From the NCBI GenBank assembly GCA_950097015.1, contig CATNEN010000015.1, forward strand, positions 1,595,501 through 1,659,500: 64,000 bases of DNA. The letters are read 5' to 3'. The notes beneath the pieces are model-generated. The model was not told where the DNA came from, ran no database searches, and saw nothing but the letters and a program-made list of their open reading frames with translations. Positions 33,261 to 44,994 of the stretch are shown in pieces (positions within the stretch are counted from its first letter, which is position 1; every line of letters starts with the position of its first letter). The DNA comes from Macrostomum hystrix (lineage: Eukaryota; Platyhelminthes; Macrostomidae). The translations under genes and the position numbers were made by a program.

Positions 33261-34459
33261 TCATAGGTAAGAGGAAACACAAGTCGTCATGGCAACTAAC
33301 GCACGCAGCAGCTGGGCCAGTTCGCATTTTCCGCTCTGAACTGCCAAATCAAGCGCGGTCCTACCCTCCCTGTCTTTCAGGCTCCAGTCACAACCAGCCG
33401 ACAGCAGAGTCCGACCAACTGCGGCGGCGGTTGTGGATGGTGCCTCTCTGGCTGCTGACAGAATCGGCGTGGACTCTCCCTTTCCTCTGGCATTGGACGA
33501 GGCTCCGGCTTCCAGTAGAGCGGACAGCGCCGCTGAGTTGCCGCCGATGGCTGCGAAGTAGCTCCCAGTCAGTACATAGTCACACGTGGCATCGGTGAGC
33601 TGCAGCAGGTCTTGCCACAGGGTCGCATTATTGAACTTGCTGTTCTGAGCTGCGTAAATCACAGCCATGAGTCCGTACTTGTCTGGCAGGTTGCAGTTGT
33701 CGCGGGTCACCGCTCGTCGCAGTCCCGCCGTGTCGCCCGCTTTGGCCAGACGAAACAGCTTCTCTCGCTCGTTCTCCTCCTGAAAAGTTGAGCATGTGAC
33801 CTGAGCATTTGAAGCTAAATGGGCTAAACCGTGAGCCACATACCACTGCTGTGAGGCCGCTGATGAAGCCATCTGCATCCACAACCAGACGCATTTCCCT
33901 GGAGAACCAAACTTGAGGCATTGCTATTTTTCATTGTCGGTCGTGCAAGGGAATTTCAACAAAAATGTCACAGAAAATGTTTGATTACCGTTCGATTTCC
34001 CTGGCAAGTTCTACTCGTAGATAGCCGGCAAGTCGCCAAGTCCATTGCGGTTCGACCCTGCAAACCTGTCAGTTGCAGCAGCTGCAACCGCTTGCTGTTA
34101 TTCTTGCCATTCTACCGCGTCTCCCTCAGCAGGTGCAGCAGGTGCTTGGCGCATCTCCAAGAGCCGTTTCTCGCAGCCTCCATTAGCGGGGTCGCGCCTG
34201 ATGAGTTGCGCAGCCACTACGCATCGAACAGCAGCAGCGCCATCACTCGAAGGTGGTCTTGTCTGGCTGCTACGTGCGCGGCCGCTTTGGGGTTGGCGCC
34301 CAGTTTAAAAAAGTACAAAATGCACTTTTCGGCGCGCACAAATGTGTCACGAACGGCGGCCACCAGCATGAGAGCCGTCTGATCGTTTTGATCAGTTGCG
34401 GTCACGAGTTCGCGCGTTGCAAGCAGCTGCACTTGCTTGAAGTCCGCTTGGACGTACAG
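33261..34459 (-). pseudogene. Ankyrin-repeat gene, apparently broken (three exons visible)
   Basis: Minus-strand exons 34459 to about 33990, 33898-33844 and 33779-33261, with GT-AG introns of about 90 and 64 bp. The last exon has ankyrin repeats (YGLMAVIYAAQNSKF, NSAALSALLEAGASSNARG, REGRTALDLAVQSGKCELAQ) and stops at 33261. The first exon has NDQTALMLVAAVRDTF, then HVAARQDHLRVMALLLFDA followed by an in-frame TAG (34217-34219), then further repeat sequence (GATPLMEAARNGSWRCAKHL) and a second TAG (34112-34114) before GRTAMDLA. Ankyrin homology continues in the same frame through both stops. The donor that would keep phase into the next exon (near 33970) is weak. Best read as a pseudogene; two exons could still belong to a transcribed shortened gene. 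The partner or role cannot be told from ankyrin repeats alone. Confidence 0.65.
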
Positions 34460-35030
34460 CTGTGACAGTTTGCCATATCAGAAGGGGTGGCGCCATTATC
34501 GGTTTAATATAATGCACGAAAAAATCGCACACTTTATTTACTACTGAGTTGGAGGTACGAGTAGAATAATGTGCATTTTGTTTTTTAATATAAATTCCTA
34601 AACTGGTCAAATTGTGTAGAACTGTACGATAGAGAAGAATCTAAAATCCAGCTACAATGCATCACTTATAAGCAAACTATAAATTAATCGTAAGGAGCTC
34701 TCAAAATATTCCAAGTGTTTATGCCCCGAAATTAGGAGCTCCCTATCCGACTTTTGTCTGCGAAATCACAATTCATCATGCGAAAAATGACGTACTCTAA
34801 GACCTAGAATTCCCTCCCATGATATGATCTGGCTCAGCAGTAGAAAACGAAGTCCATTTCTCTCAAAGTGTCTCTAGAGTCCACACAGTTCTATCAGGGA
34901 GACATTTTTACTAGAAATATCGGCCAAACTCACTCAAAAAACCTCACTGAAAATGGATTAATGCATATACCTAATGGTACAAGAAAGTAAAGAACTGACA
35001 GAAATATTGGCGTTGTACATAAAAACTATA
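34460..35030. other. No gene seen
   Basis: AT-rich intergenic sequence between the ankyrin gene and the inverted-repeat transposon; no repeat or ORF of note. Confidence 0.4.
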
Positions 35031-35942
35031 CCTTTTCAACTTCGGATTCGTCAAAAGTGAGTTCGAATTGTTCAGCCTATATAAAACTATAGAGCGCTCA
35101 AGGGAATGAGAAGGGTGTCTATGGTAATTTCTTTCGAGAAAGTGACTTCGAATTCGTCAAAGTAAGTGAAATTCGTCAGTGCAAAAGCAGCCTGATCAGA
35201 AAGTGTCTTCGCTTCGTCTATGGCAAGAAAGCAAAGTGCCCAGTGTAGAGAGGTTTCGTGAGTTTATGATTGAAGTCGGGACCCTTGTTGATGACGAGTT
35301 CACGGTACTTGCTGACAACGCCAGGACACATGGAGTCGTGAATTTTGGGCGTCCTGACCAAAGGCTTCAGTTTCTTCCAACTTTCTCGCCTTTCTTGAAC
35401 GCCACTGAAATGGCATTTTGAACAGGCACTGGAATTTTTTGCATGAAGGCGGCCCTGAAACGGCGCATGACCGACCCTGAAGTTGTCTTTGAAGTGCGTG
35501 ATCGTCAGGCGGCTGTAGCAGCAGGTGAGACACTTCAGAACTGGCGTCTTCGCATTTTGAGTCGAGAAGTGGAAGCTGCGATGGTTGCGATCACGGAGGA
35601 GAAATGCCGACAATGGCACGAATTCACACTTCGGTACGGACCGCGGTGTCTGGCACACGGAGACATCTTGGACTGACTACAGCGTGTTAACCTGTTCAAG
35701 CGACTTTAAAGCGTGATTTGATGCGTCTGTTTTCCTGTTTTGTTTGTTTAGTTGCTGTTTTACTTCACGATTGACAATATATACTGGTTGCACTGACGAA
35801 TTTCACTTACTTTGACGAATTCGAAGTCACTTTCTCGAAAGAAATTACCATAGACACCCTTCTCATTCCCTTGAGCGCTCTATAGTTTTATATAGGCTGA
35901 CGAATTCGAAGTCACTTTTGACGAATCCGAAGTTGAAAATGT
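35031..35942 (+). mobile_element. Tc1/mariner-like element with ~154-bp terminal inverted repeats
   Basis: Left arm 35031-35184 and right arm 35788-35942 are near-perfect reverse complements (ends TTTTCAACTTCGGATTCG; inner ends CGTCAGTGCAA). The ends are flanked by TATA on both sides, which fits a TA target. The 0.6-kb interior codes for a fragment of a DDE transposase: DNARTHG ... LPTFSPFLNATEMAF, matching the second catalytic Asp region and the N-x-x-E of the IS630/Tc1/mariner superfamily. A TGA at 35419-35421 interrupts the frame, which then continues to 35676. The N-terminal DNA-binding part and first catalytic Asp are missing, so it is a non-autonomous deletion copy. Confidence 0.8.
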
Positions 35943-36557
35943 ATATTTGAAACTATAGAAATTGCCCAACTGCTCTGAGTTGACTTTGGCAGCTATTTAA
36001 CGCTGCTCTAAATCAATCGTAATTGGTTGAGCACATTTGTTCATCAAACTGAAATACAAGCTAAATAGGACCAATGCTGCATGCGTTTTTACTTCTTAAC
36101 CACATTAGTAGAGCAGATTGATTGTATTCTTGCTTTATAAGTCTTTTTTTCTCTACCGAATCGAATAGAATAACAAATTCACTGTGTAGCGCTGGTCTAA
36201 GCGAGTGAATAAAATGAATTGTTCGGCAGGTCTCACCCAAAGCCGAGGCCTCTGTGAGCCCCTCAGACACTTAGCCCCGCTGCGTACTCGGCATGTCTAG
36301 CAAGTGCGGCAAGAAACGGCAGCGGCACACAAAAAGAGCGCGTTAATACAATGAGTCTGAACTGAGAAGGACAATGTGCAAACGGGGGGCAGAACTGGTA
36401 GGGTCACGAGATTTCGAAAGAAGAGACTGGGGCAGAGAGCGCACACAAACAGTTCCCATGCCAACAGAGCCCTGAGCCTGTGGTACGACCTGTCTATTTT
36501 AAACACCTGGCCGAAAGCTTCAACTGCACAGAGACTGGACACAGTTTGACAGAGCAC
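35943..36557. other. 5' flank of the giant ubiquitin-like ORF
   Basis: No ORF supported. A possible splice acceptor, TTTGACAG, lies just before the first ATG (cut after about 36550); it could join a distant 5' exon or receive a trans-spliced leader. No repeat is present. Confidence 0.35.
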
Positions 36558-37800
36558 ATGACTTCGCGAGATCCTCGCCCGGCTTCGGCCGTCGATGAGG
36601 ATGACGTCATCGAATTCAGCGTGCGCGGCTTCCTGGGCCAGAAGCGGCAGGTGAAGCTGCCGTTGACTTCATTAGTGCAGCACATTTCCCTGCAGGTGCC
36701 GGCCCTCGAGCGAGTGCCCCCGGCTCTGCAGTCGCTGAGGCTAAACGGCTTGCTTTTGGATCCGGGAAAGACGCTAGACGAGTCCGGCCTTCGCCCAGGC
36801 GCGGAGCTTCAGCTGATGCTGCGCGTCACCGAGTGGCAGGAGGTTTTTATCCGGCATCCGCAAGGCGACCGGTGCAGCCTCTTCCTGGAGCCCAGCAACA
36901 CCGTGCTGGACATCAAACAGCTCATCGAGTTCTACGATGGCATTCCAGCTCACGCGCAGACTCTGAAGGCACCGGGGAGTGATCAGCCATTGCGAGACAG
37001 CCTGACTGTAGCGAACCTCGGCCTGCTAGATGGCGACGAGCTGCGGCAAGAGTTGTCAACGCCAGAATATCGCTGCAGTCAGGAGGAGCCGCCACCGCCG
37101 CCGGCGCAGCCGCTGCCAGTGCCAGTGCCAGTGCAGCCACCGCAGAAGCGATCAGACACTCCGGGAAAAAAGCGAAAGACCGGAAATGAAAATTTGGACG
37201 ACGAAACAGCGTCTGACTTTAGCGACGAACATGACTTTGGACTGCCGCTGATGTGGCCGCATGCTCCGCCAGCGAATCGACTCATTAGCATTGGCGGATT
37301 TGGTGTGCATGGCGATGATGAACACGGTGGTGGCGGAGATGGCGGTTCAGGAGGAGGGGACAGGTATCACGAGTTCTATCCGTTGCCCAGAAGTGGCGGA
37401 GGCAGCGCTTCTTCGGAGAGTGGAGATAATGATGGTCCGGGCCACGGAGGTGCTAGTTACATAGTCATTTCAGGTGGCGGTGGCGGCGGTGATAATGGTG
37501 GCGAGGGTGGTGACGGTGATGAAGGCGGCTTACTTCCTGGCAGTAAGGATGGGCCAGCGAGCGATGCTGGAGACGATTCTGGAGGAGATGGCGGTGGTGG
37601 CTTTAACGGTATAAATGACGATGAAGGTGGCGATATTCCTGGAATGGGTGACGATCAGCCCGGAGGAGATGCGGATGATAAACCGGAGGGGGGTGGTGGC
37701 GGTGGTGCCAATGGTGGCGGCGAAAATGACGATCCTTTGGCTCCAAAAGCGGCTAGTGACGACCCTAAGCCGGAGGACGAACCTCAACAAGATGATGACC

Positions 37801-37851
<51 letters not shown>

Positions 37852-40800
37852 GAGGCAGAGTCGCTGAAGGTAGTGAGCATTCAGAGGAGCCGCAGCCAGA
37901 AGGACCAGAAGAACCGAGAGATAAAATAAATGAAGGTGGTGGTGGAGAGGGCGGAGGCGGAGGCGATGGTGGAGTTTCTCCTTTTAATCCTGCCGCCCCG
38001 GCTCGGAGCGATGACGGCGGCGGTGGCGTTGAAGACGGCGGAGGAGGCGCAGCAGATGTCGGTCCCCCAGGACCGCAGAGCAGTGGTGGCGGTGCTGGTG
38101 GTGGCGGCAATAGAGGCGATGGTACCGGTGGTAGTAATCAAAATGGTGGCGGCGGAGGTGGCCAAGCAGGCCAGGTGACATCAGGTGACCAAACTGGGGA
38201 CGGTGATGCAGCTGAAGGAGCGAGCGGTGGAACTGGAGGTGGAGGAAGTGCCACAGCGCAGGATCCTACAGGAACTGGCGGAGGCGGAAGTGGAGGCGGA
38301 AGTGGAGGCGGCGCTAGTGTTGATCCAGCAGCACCGCAGCCAGACATCAGGAGTCCGGATGGAGGTGGAGGAGGTGGTGGTGGTGGACTGGCCGGAGTCG
38401 CAGGAGCCGCAGCTGCTGGTGGGCTTGCGGGCGCTGGCGGCGCTACTGCCATTGCCGTAGCTGGAGGCAGCGGAGGGCAGCAGACGCAACAGCAGCAGCA
38501 GGAACGCGATGAACGGCGCTCCAGAGATCGACGAGGATCGGATCACAGCCACCGAAGCCGGCGCAGCCGACATAGCCGTAGTTCCAGCCGCAGCCACCAT
38601 GGTCACCACAGACACCATAGCCACAGCAGCTACAGCTCACACAGCCACAGCGGTCACGGAGGACACGGCGGACATGGTGGACACGGAGGACACGGCAAAA
38701 AGCACAAGAAACACGGAATTTTGAGGAAACTTTTACCAGCAGCACTCGGCGGCCTGGCTGGAGCGGGAGCAATGTATGTGGGCAGCAAGCTGCTCGGCAA
38801 GAAGAAGGAAACTGGAGCAGCGATTCAGGCAGTTCCGGCACCTGTTCAGATTGTAACGCAGCAGCAGCAGCAGGGTGGAGGTGGGACCGGTGGCAGCGGT
38901 GGAGACGGCGGAGATGCAGGAGGAGGCGCAAAGGCTGGCAAGCTGGCTAAATTTGTGCCCAAAGTTGTGCAGCGCGGCAAGAAAGGTGTCGGTGGTCTGG
39001 CCGGAGTTCTCGCAGGTGCCGCTGGTGGTGCCGGCGCCGGAATCGGTGGTAAGATGTTGTGGGACGCATACAGGCGCAGGCGAGGCGGCAAGGCAGACGG
39101 CGCGGCTGCTGCCGCGTCAACAGAGCCACGAAAGGAGACGGAGCACCGGCAAGGAGGCAAAGAGCTTGACGACAACGAGGCGCCCGCATCTTCGCCGATC
39201 GATGAGGACGAGGTGAAACCAAGGCCAGGCGGACTGAGGACTGAGTCGGAGAAAGAGGGAGAGTCAGATCATGGCGGCAAAGTGGTGGCTGGTGTGGCTG
39301 CAGGAGGCGCTGCCATTGGTGTGGCAGCAGCGGCAGCGGCAGTTGCTCCGCGCCCGGCCAAGCGGACGAAAGCTGCTGGCGCGGACATCGCATCAAAAAC
39401 TGATCAAGAAGCGAAGCAAGTCGGCCAGGAGCTCCCTGATGAGGCACCGATTCCATCGGGAAGGAAACTTGTCCCGCAGCATCCGGTGCCAGCTCCACGC
39501 GGACCTAGCCCCACCCCCAGGCTGCGTAGGCATCGGGCTGAAGAACCGAACAAAGAAGCAACAGCCGAGGTTGACCAGCAGCAGGGCGGAAAGGAGAAAG
39601 AAACTGGGTCCGACAATGATACTAGGCTTCCGCCTGCTGCATTACCGAGGAGTCGAGCTGCTGCAGCCACAGACGTCAAGGGCAACAGTGGAAAAGATAT
39701 CAGCGGTGGTCCTCTAGTGCCAGTAACAATTTTCATTCCGTCCGACCCACACAGACGAGGCAAAGGGCCTTTACGCCCACCAACGTACCGCAGCAAACTC
39801 GGTGAAACCGAATCTCATCTAGAAGCTACGGCACCTCCCGACTCGGAAGGCGAAGCTAGCGATGCAAAGAAGAAACCGGAACTTCTCCAGTTGGACTCCT
39901 CAGAGGATGGCGATGCGCAGCACCGAAGAGGATTTTTGCCGCTCGACGATGACGATTCGGAAGGCGGTGGTGAGGGTGGCGGCAGTAGCGTAATCAACCT
40001 AAAGAGAAAGCCACACGTTAGCCGACAAGAAAGCCCTGGATCGAGGACGAGCAGATACAGTTCCGATTCAAGCCTCTCGAGCGGCTCAGGTTACCGAAGT
40101 TCCCGACAACGAAAATATCAGGACCGATGGAGAAGATGGAAAAAGTTTTTCGAACTTGTTCCTCCAACGCTATTGTACGGTGGCCGCACGAAAATTCAGC
40201 GGCGAGAGAAGAAACAATACGTGCACCGACACGCGGGCAAGCGGTTCACGCCCGCTCTCAGACTGGGGCCACATTACGGCGGCAGACGACGGAGCAAAGC
40301 AACAAAAGCAGCTGAACGACCTGCATCCGCTGCTGTGACTGTTGAAACTGGCGAAACAGACGACATTAGAGAACAGCAGAAGGAGCCACCGCGAAGCCTT
40401 CATGACAAATCTACCGATCCTGAACCAGTGAAGGAAGAAGACTCTCTTCAGCGCCACAAGGAGGCAGTAGTTACTCCAGCCGTTACCCCACCACGCCGAC
40501 CAGAACCTTCGCCATCGGTTGAGCCCTCGGCGAATGCTCTGCCAGCTTCACCGGCCAAGAGCTATATAACATCGGGAATTACGGCTCGTTCAGAAGATCG
40601 CGAGGCTGAGAAGCCGGTGGAATTCTTTTGCGATGTCTGTGGCATGCTTGGGCCGAGGCATTCTCATCCGGCTCGAGCCAGAGCGTCATCAAGAGAGGAA
40701 CCATCAACTGTGCCGAAAACTACAGATGGGGACACTTTCACGGACCGAGTCGTGAAGTCGCTTCCTCTGCCAGTTCCGCACAAAATCCTGGGCAGAGACA

Positions 40801-43800
40801 TGAAAGGGCAGCGGAGTGATGCGTTTGCCAGAACTTCTGACGTGCCCACCAACTACAGTCGGCATGGCTCTGTGCGGACTCACCTTCCAGTGAACGAAGT
40901 GGGTACCGAGACGGAGCCCAAACCTGGCGCAGAGAAGGGGCAGTCCGAGAAGGCTGAATCCCGAGATGTTCAGCCCGTAGCGAGTGGTTTCATTTCAGTG
41001 CCTTCTAAGGCTGAAGCTTCAACATCAACGGATGATTCGGTCAAGGAGAACGACACACTGAACAAAATAAAACAGCTGCCGAAGCCACCGTCGCGCAGTG
41101 ACAGCATGCGCTCACTGGTTGACGAAAAGTCCACGGCAGCTGACAAGAAGACCTGGCGCAAGGTGACCGATCCGGACGATCTGCTTGCCGGAGGCTGGAC
41201 TGCCCCTCTTCCGCCAGCGTCAACCAGCGACAGCAGCGCAGAGGCAGACGTTTCCGAACAGAAGCGAGCTGCTAGCTTGAAACAGATATCCGATGCTCAT
41301 GTGTGCATCGAGGAATCGCCAGATAGCGACATGCGCAGCAGACAAAGATCTCTGACCACGGCGACGTCGCAGACGGAGCCTCGGCAAACTAGCTCAGACC
41401 GCTGCACACAGACAAAATCTGAAGATGTTTCCGACTCGCAGTGGCTGAAGGGCGGGGACGGAAGAGATTCCCGAGATGAAAGGCACACGTTTCCTTATTC
41501 GAAAATTTACGATCGACCAGCGAGCTTACAGACAGCATCTGACATTTTGGATAGCGAGGTGGAGACACAGGAACTACCACTGCATCTCAAGTACTTCGAG
41601 GCGCCGGAAAGTTCGGATGAACCTGCGCAACAGAAACTAGGGCAGCCGCTGAAGATCCGTGAAAACCGATTGTCAGGCATTTTGGCACGAAATAGACTCA
41701 CGTCTTCAGAGTTGGACGAGGAGCTTGACGCTATCGAGGACGCTGTGGCAGAAGCTGCTCTTGAAAGCGAACTGATGGCTGAAATGCAAAGTCTGAGAAA
41801 TCTGCGATCGGATCTGAGGAGGAACACTAAATCACCCGAGCTGGACAATAGTTCACAATGGGTGCTGGCTGCAGATGAGCTCGACCTGCAAACTCCATCG
41901 GATCAGTACAGCGAGCATGAGCTGCTCGTCGACTTTGACGAGACGGAGGTGATAGATCCATATTTTCCAGCAACAGCCGGAACTGCCAGGGGTCGAGTTA
42001 GCAGCGCTCCGGTGTCGAGGCGGAGCCGAAGTCTTCTGCGCGACAGAGACCCGCCTTGGCCTAGCGAAGTTGAGCGACTCGAAAAATTCCTGGTAGCTGG
42101 CAGGCGCCCGAACTCGGCAAGCAGATTTCAGAGAAAGACTCCGCCAGATGACTCAGACAGTCAGAGCTTGGTGTCCGAGCCCCTCACGCCACCGAGACAA
42201 ACGAAGCAAGCGGCATCAAGTCTCGGCAGGCAGTTTCTGACAGATGATCTGGAACAGGCGGGATCTTCAAGGTTCAGTCGCATCGCGCTACCGGAAGGAC
42301 ACTCGACAAGTACAATACTGAGGCTGGCGGGACTCCTTTCGAATCGCGCCGAAGACTCTGATTCCGCTGCCAGTACACTGTCCAGTGTCCGCTCCATGGG
42401 TCCCCATAGGCCCGAGCGGATCACTGTCAACAGGCCGCCGGTATTGCCCAGCTTTCCAGCGGTGCCAAAGTCGTTGAAGCAGCCAATCATCACAGACCGC
42501 GAGCTCAGCGAGTGGTCCAACCGAGTCACTGGAAAGTCAGCTGACGTCAACTATGAGAAAGGCAAGCCTGCTGCAACTAAAGCAATCGTGTCGGAGGGAA
42601 CCATCTGGGACCTGGAACGTCTGGCAAGGCAAGCAAAGTCAGAACTAATTAGTTCGACGGAGCGAGCGAAAGCCATGCTTAGAGCGGTGACACCGCGAGC
42701 GAAGGGTGAACAGCGAAGCCACTTAAATGGTCACAAAGCGACCCAGACAGCGCATAAAACCACAAGATCGCAGGCAACGAAAACAGACGAGCAGCCAGCA
42801 TCCGGTGCTGCACCTCAGCCGAAATCCGATAGCACGTCTCAATTTGGGGATGACTCTAGGCCGGCTAGCACCAACAGCGTTCTTGGTGAACAACAGCAGC
42901 AGCAGCGAGTTCGCATCACCATTGATGTCAGTCGACTACGCGCCAAGCCATTATCTGCAACATTGGACGTTGATACGCGCGTAGAGCAGCTGCTGGCCAA
43001 GGTCGGGCGAGCCACCGGGCTGGATGAGCAGTGTCTGCGACTGAAGCACGGCAGCCGGCAGCTGAACCGCGGCCGGACATTGCGGCACTACGATCTAGGC
43101 GAGGCGTGCGTTCTGCGCCTGTGTGCGGATCAGCTAGTCAAATGTACCGTGCTGCAGAGGAACAACTTCCTGCCCGTGACAATGCCACGCCACGCGACGG
43201 TGCTGTCGCTTCGAACTAAACTGCAACGCAGCGGCAGCAGCGGCAAAGAAAAGCCTGTAAATTTTGATCAGCTACGCATTTCAATGGGCGACCGCTTGCT
43301 AGACGACAGCCGAGAATTGGCGCAGCTCGGACTGAGCAAAGATGACGTTCTGCAAGTTCTAGGGCCGAATCACTTTCCACTGCGAGTGCGCTCTACTGAC
43401 AGGACCTATGATCTGTTCGCAGAGCCGAACCTACTCGTGGGGACTCTGAAGGCCCTCATACATCGGCTAGGCGGCCCGAGGCCCTATGACCAAACCGTGA
43501 CTATGCGAGACCGAGTTCTCTACGATCGCTACAGTCTAGCGGACTACTCAGTGACTTCAACGACCAGCCTGGAGGTCGTCGGCACGGACCAGCCTGTCGT
43601 ACAGGTTGCTCTCCGGCCAGACTGCGACATCATTGTGCGGCTGCGACAAGGACTTACAGTGCGAGATGCGGCCGTGATGGCAAAGCGATTGGCTGGTCAA
43701 ATGGCCGATAAAGACATATCGATCTCCGACGCTAACGCAGCTGATGACGAAATTCCACGGTTGGCTTGGCTTCCACCGGCCCAGGACTCTGGCGATGCCG

Positions 43801-44165
43801 CATCCACGCCTGTGGTTCTCGAGCCGGAGACTTCCTTGCACAGCCTCAACCTTGGACTGAGCGGTGACGGTGGCAGCTTGCGACGGTTGCACGTGTTGCC
43901 CAATACGGCGGTGGATACAGAGTCAACAGTTTGCGTCTTCGTCCGAGACACGAACGGAGCCGTCAGGTTGTACACAGGCTGGCCGGCAGCGCTCAGCCTG
44001 GCCGACTTTCGCGACCATCTGGCAGCCCGACTGGGCACCAGCGGCGCCGGATTTAAGCTTCGTCCATCAGCATCGTCGGCAGCTGAACCTTCGACAGCTT
44101 TGGCCAGTCTCGCTGACGCTGGCGGCTTCGTGGTATTGCAGATGATGCCCGGCTTGACTCGCTGA
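36558..44165 (+). CDS. Giant intronless multi-ubiquitin-like, glycine-rich protein (2535 aa)
   Basis: A single open frame of 2535 codons from ATG 36558 (the frame is open 26 codons further to a GTG). N-terminus: two ubiquitin-like folds at about 16-90 (VPPALQSLRLNGLLLDPGKT then LDESGLRPG) and 92-168 (HAQTLKAPGSDQPLRDS). Then a Gly/Asp-rich disordered tract to about 660, a Ser/His/Arg stretch, and three glycine-zipper-like hydrophobic segments at about 713-750 (LLPAALGGLAGAGAMYVGSK), 794-842 and 904-937. A long charged Ser/Pro-rich region to about 2100 follows, with one CDVCG ... HSH knuckle near 1357. The C-terminus holds five more likely ubiquitin-like or beta-grasp units: about 2118-2190, 2194-2270, 2273-2345, 2347-2450 and 2456-2534. 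It ends MMPGLTR, with no diglycine. I do not recognise the family. Neighbours give no functional hint. Absence of introns and intact frame over 7.6 kb argue for a real gene, possibly born by retroposition. Confidence 0.8.
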
Positions 44166-44994
44166 GTCGGCAGAGAACTACTGAGGTAGCTGAGGTGCCT
44201 CTGAATTTGTGCTTTGGAGCATCAAAAATGTAGAGCTTACCTGACAAACCTTAGAAATTGATAAATTTTCAGGTTTTATCTTAATGATAGTGTGGCCAAA
44301 GCGCGCGGTAAATGATTTAAAGTTTTTTTATACTAGTAGAAACACGTTTTCCTTCGATTTATTAATTTACAAGTAAATATTTCTATTTTTTCAACACTTA
44401 TTTTGTAAAAGTACACTCCTAAGATCGACTTTCTGTTACACTGAAATGTACTTTTAAGTGAACTTTTAACATGTCAAGTAAATATATTCTAGAGCGTTCG
44501 TAAATTGAGTTTAAACGGACCATAAGCGCTAAGGCGCAAACTGTCAAACAAATCAGGCCTTTGCATAAATCTGCAACAACAGAAAAAACTGTCCATACAC
44601 GCGCATTTGAATTCTAGTAATTCGCAGCTAGCTGACATTCTAACGAATCTTTTACAAGATTTTGTATTTCTCGGCTACAACAGATAATAATAAGGTTAAA
44701 AAGTAAAAAAGCAACAACAAAAATAGCAAGACTTGAGACCAGGGACTAGGAGCACTGAGTAGGGTGATTAGTGACTGCTCAATCAATCTCACCTGATGTC
44801 AGAGGTTAAAATAATCTGCAACTGAAAAAGTGAAAAATAAACAAAAATGCAGTCCTAGCAAAACAACATCACAATGCGTTAGTTGATGCGATTTCAACTT
44901 TTCAGTCTCGCTAAAGCAGAAGCTGACAAAAAAGCGAAGCTGTATCACACTACTAAAAGTAGGCAAAAATAGTGAAAAATATTGATCTCAGTAA
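44166..44994. other. Intergenic, shared 3' side of two convergent genes
   Basis: AT-rich; holds the 3' UTR of the giant ORF and perhaps that of the FRMD4-like gene. No ORF. Confidence 0.4.

Noticed and set aside
37530..38931. Long antisense ORFs under the giant gene
   Set aside because: Shadows of glycine-rich GGN codons; low-complexity Pro/Ala/Thr content only.
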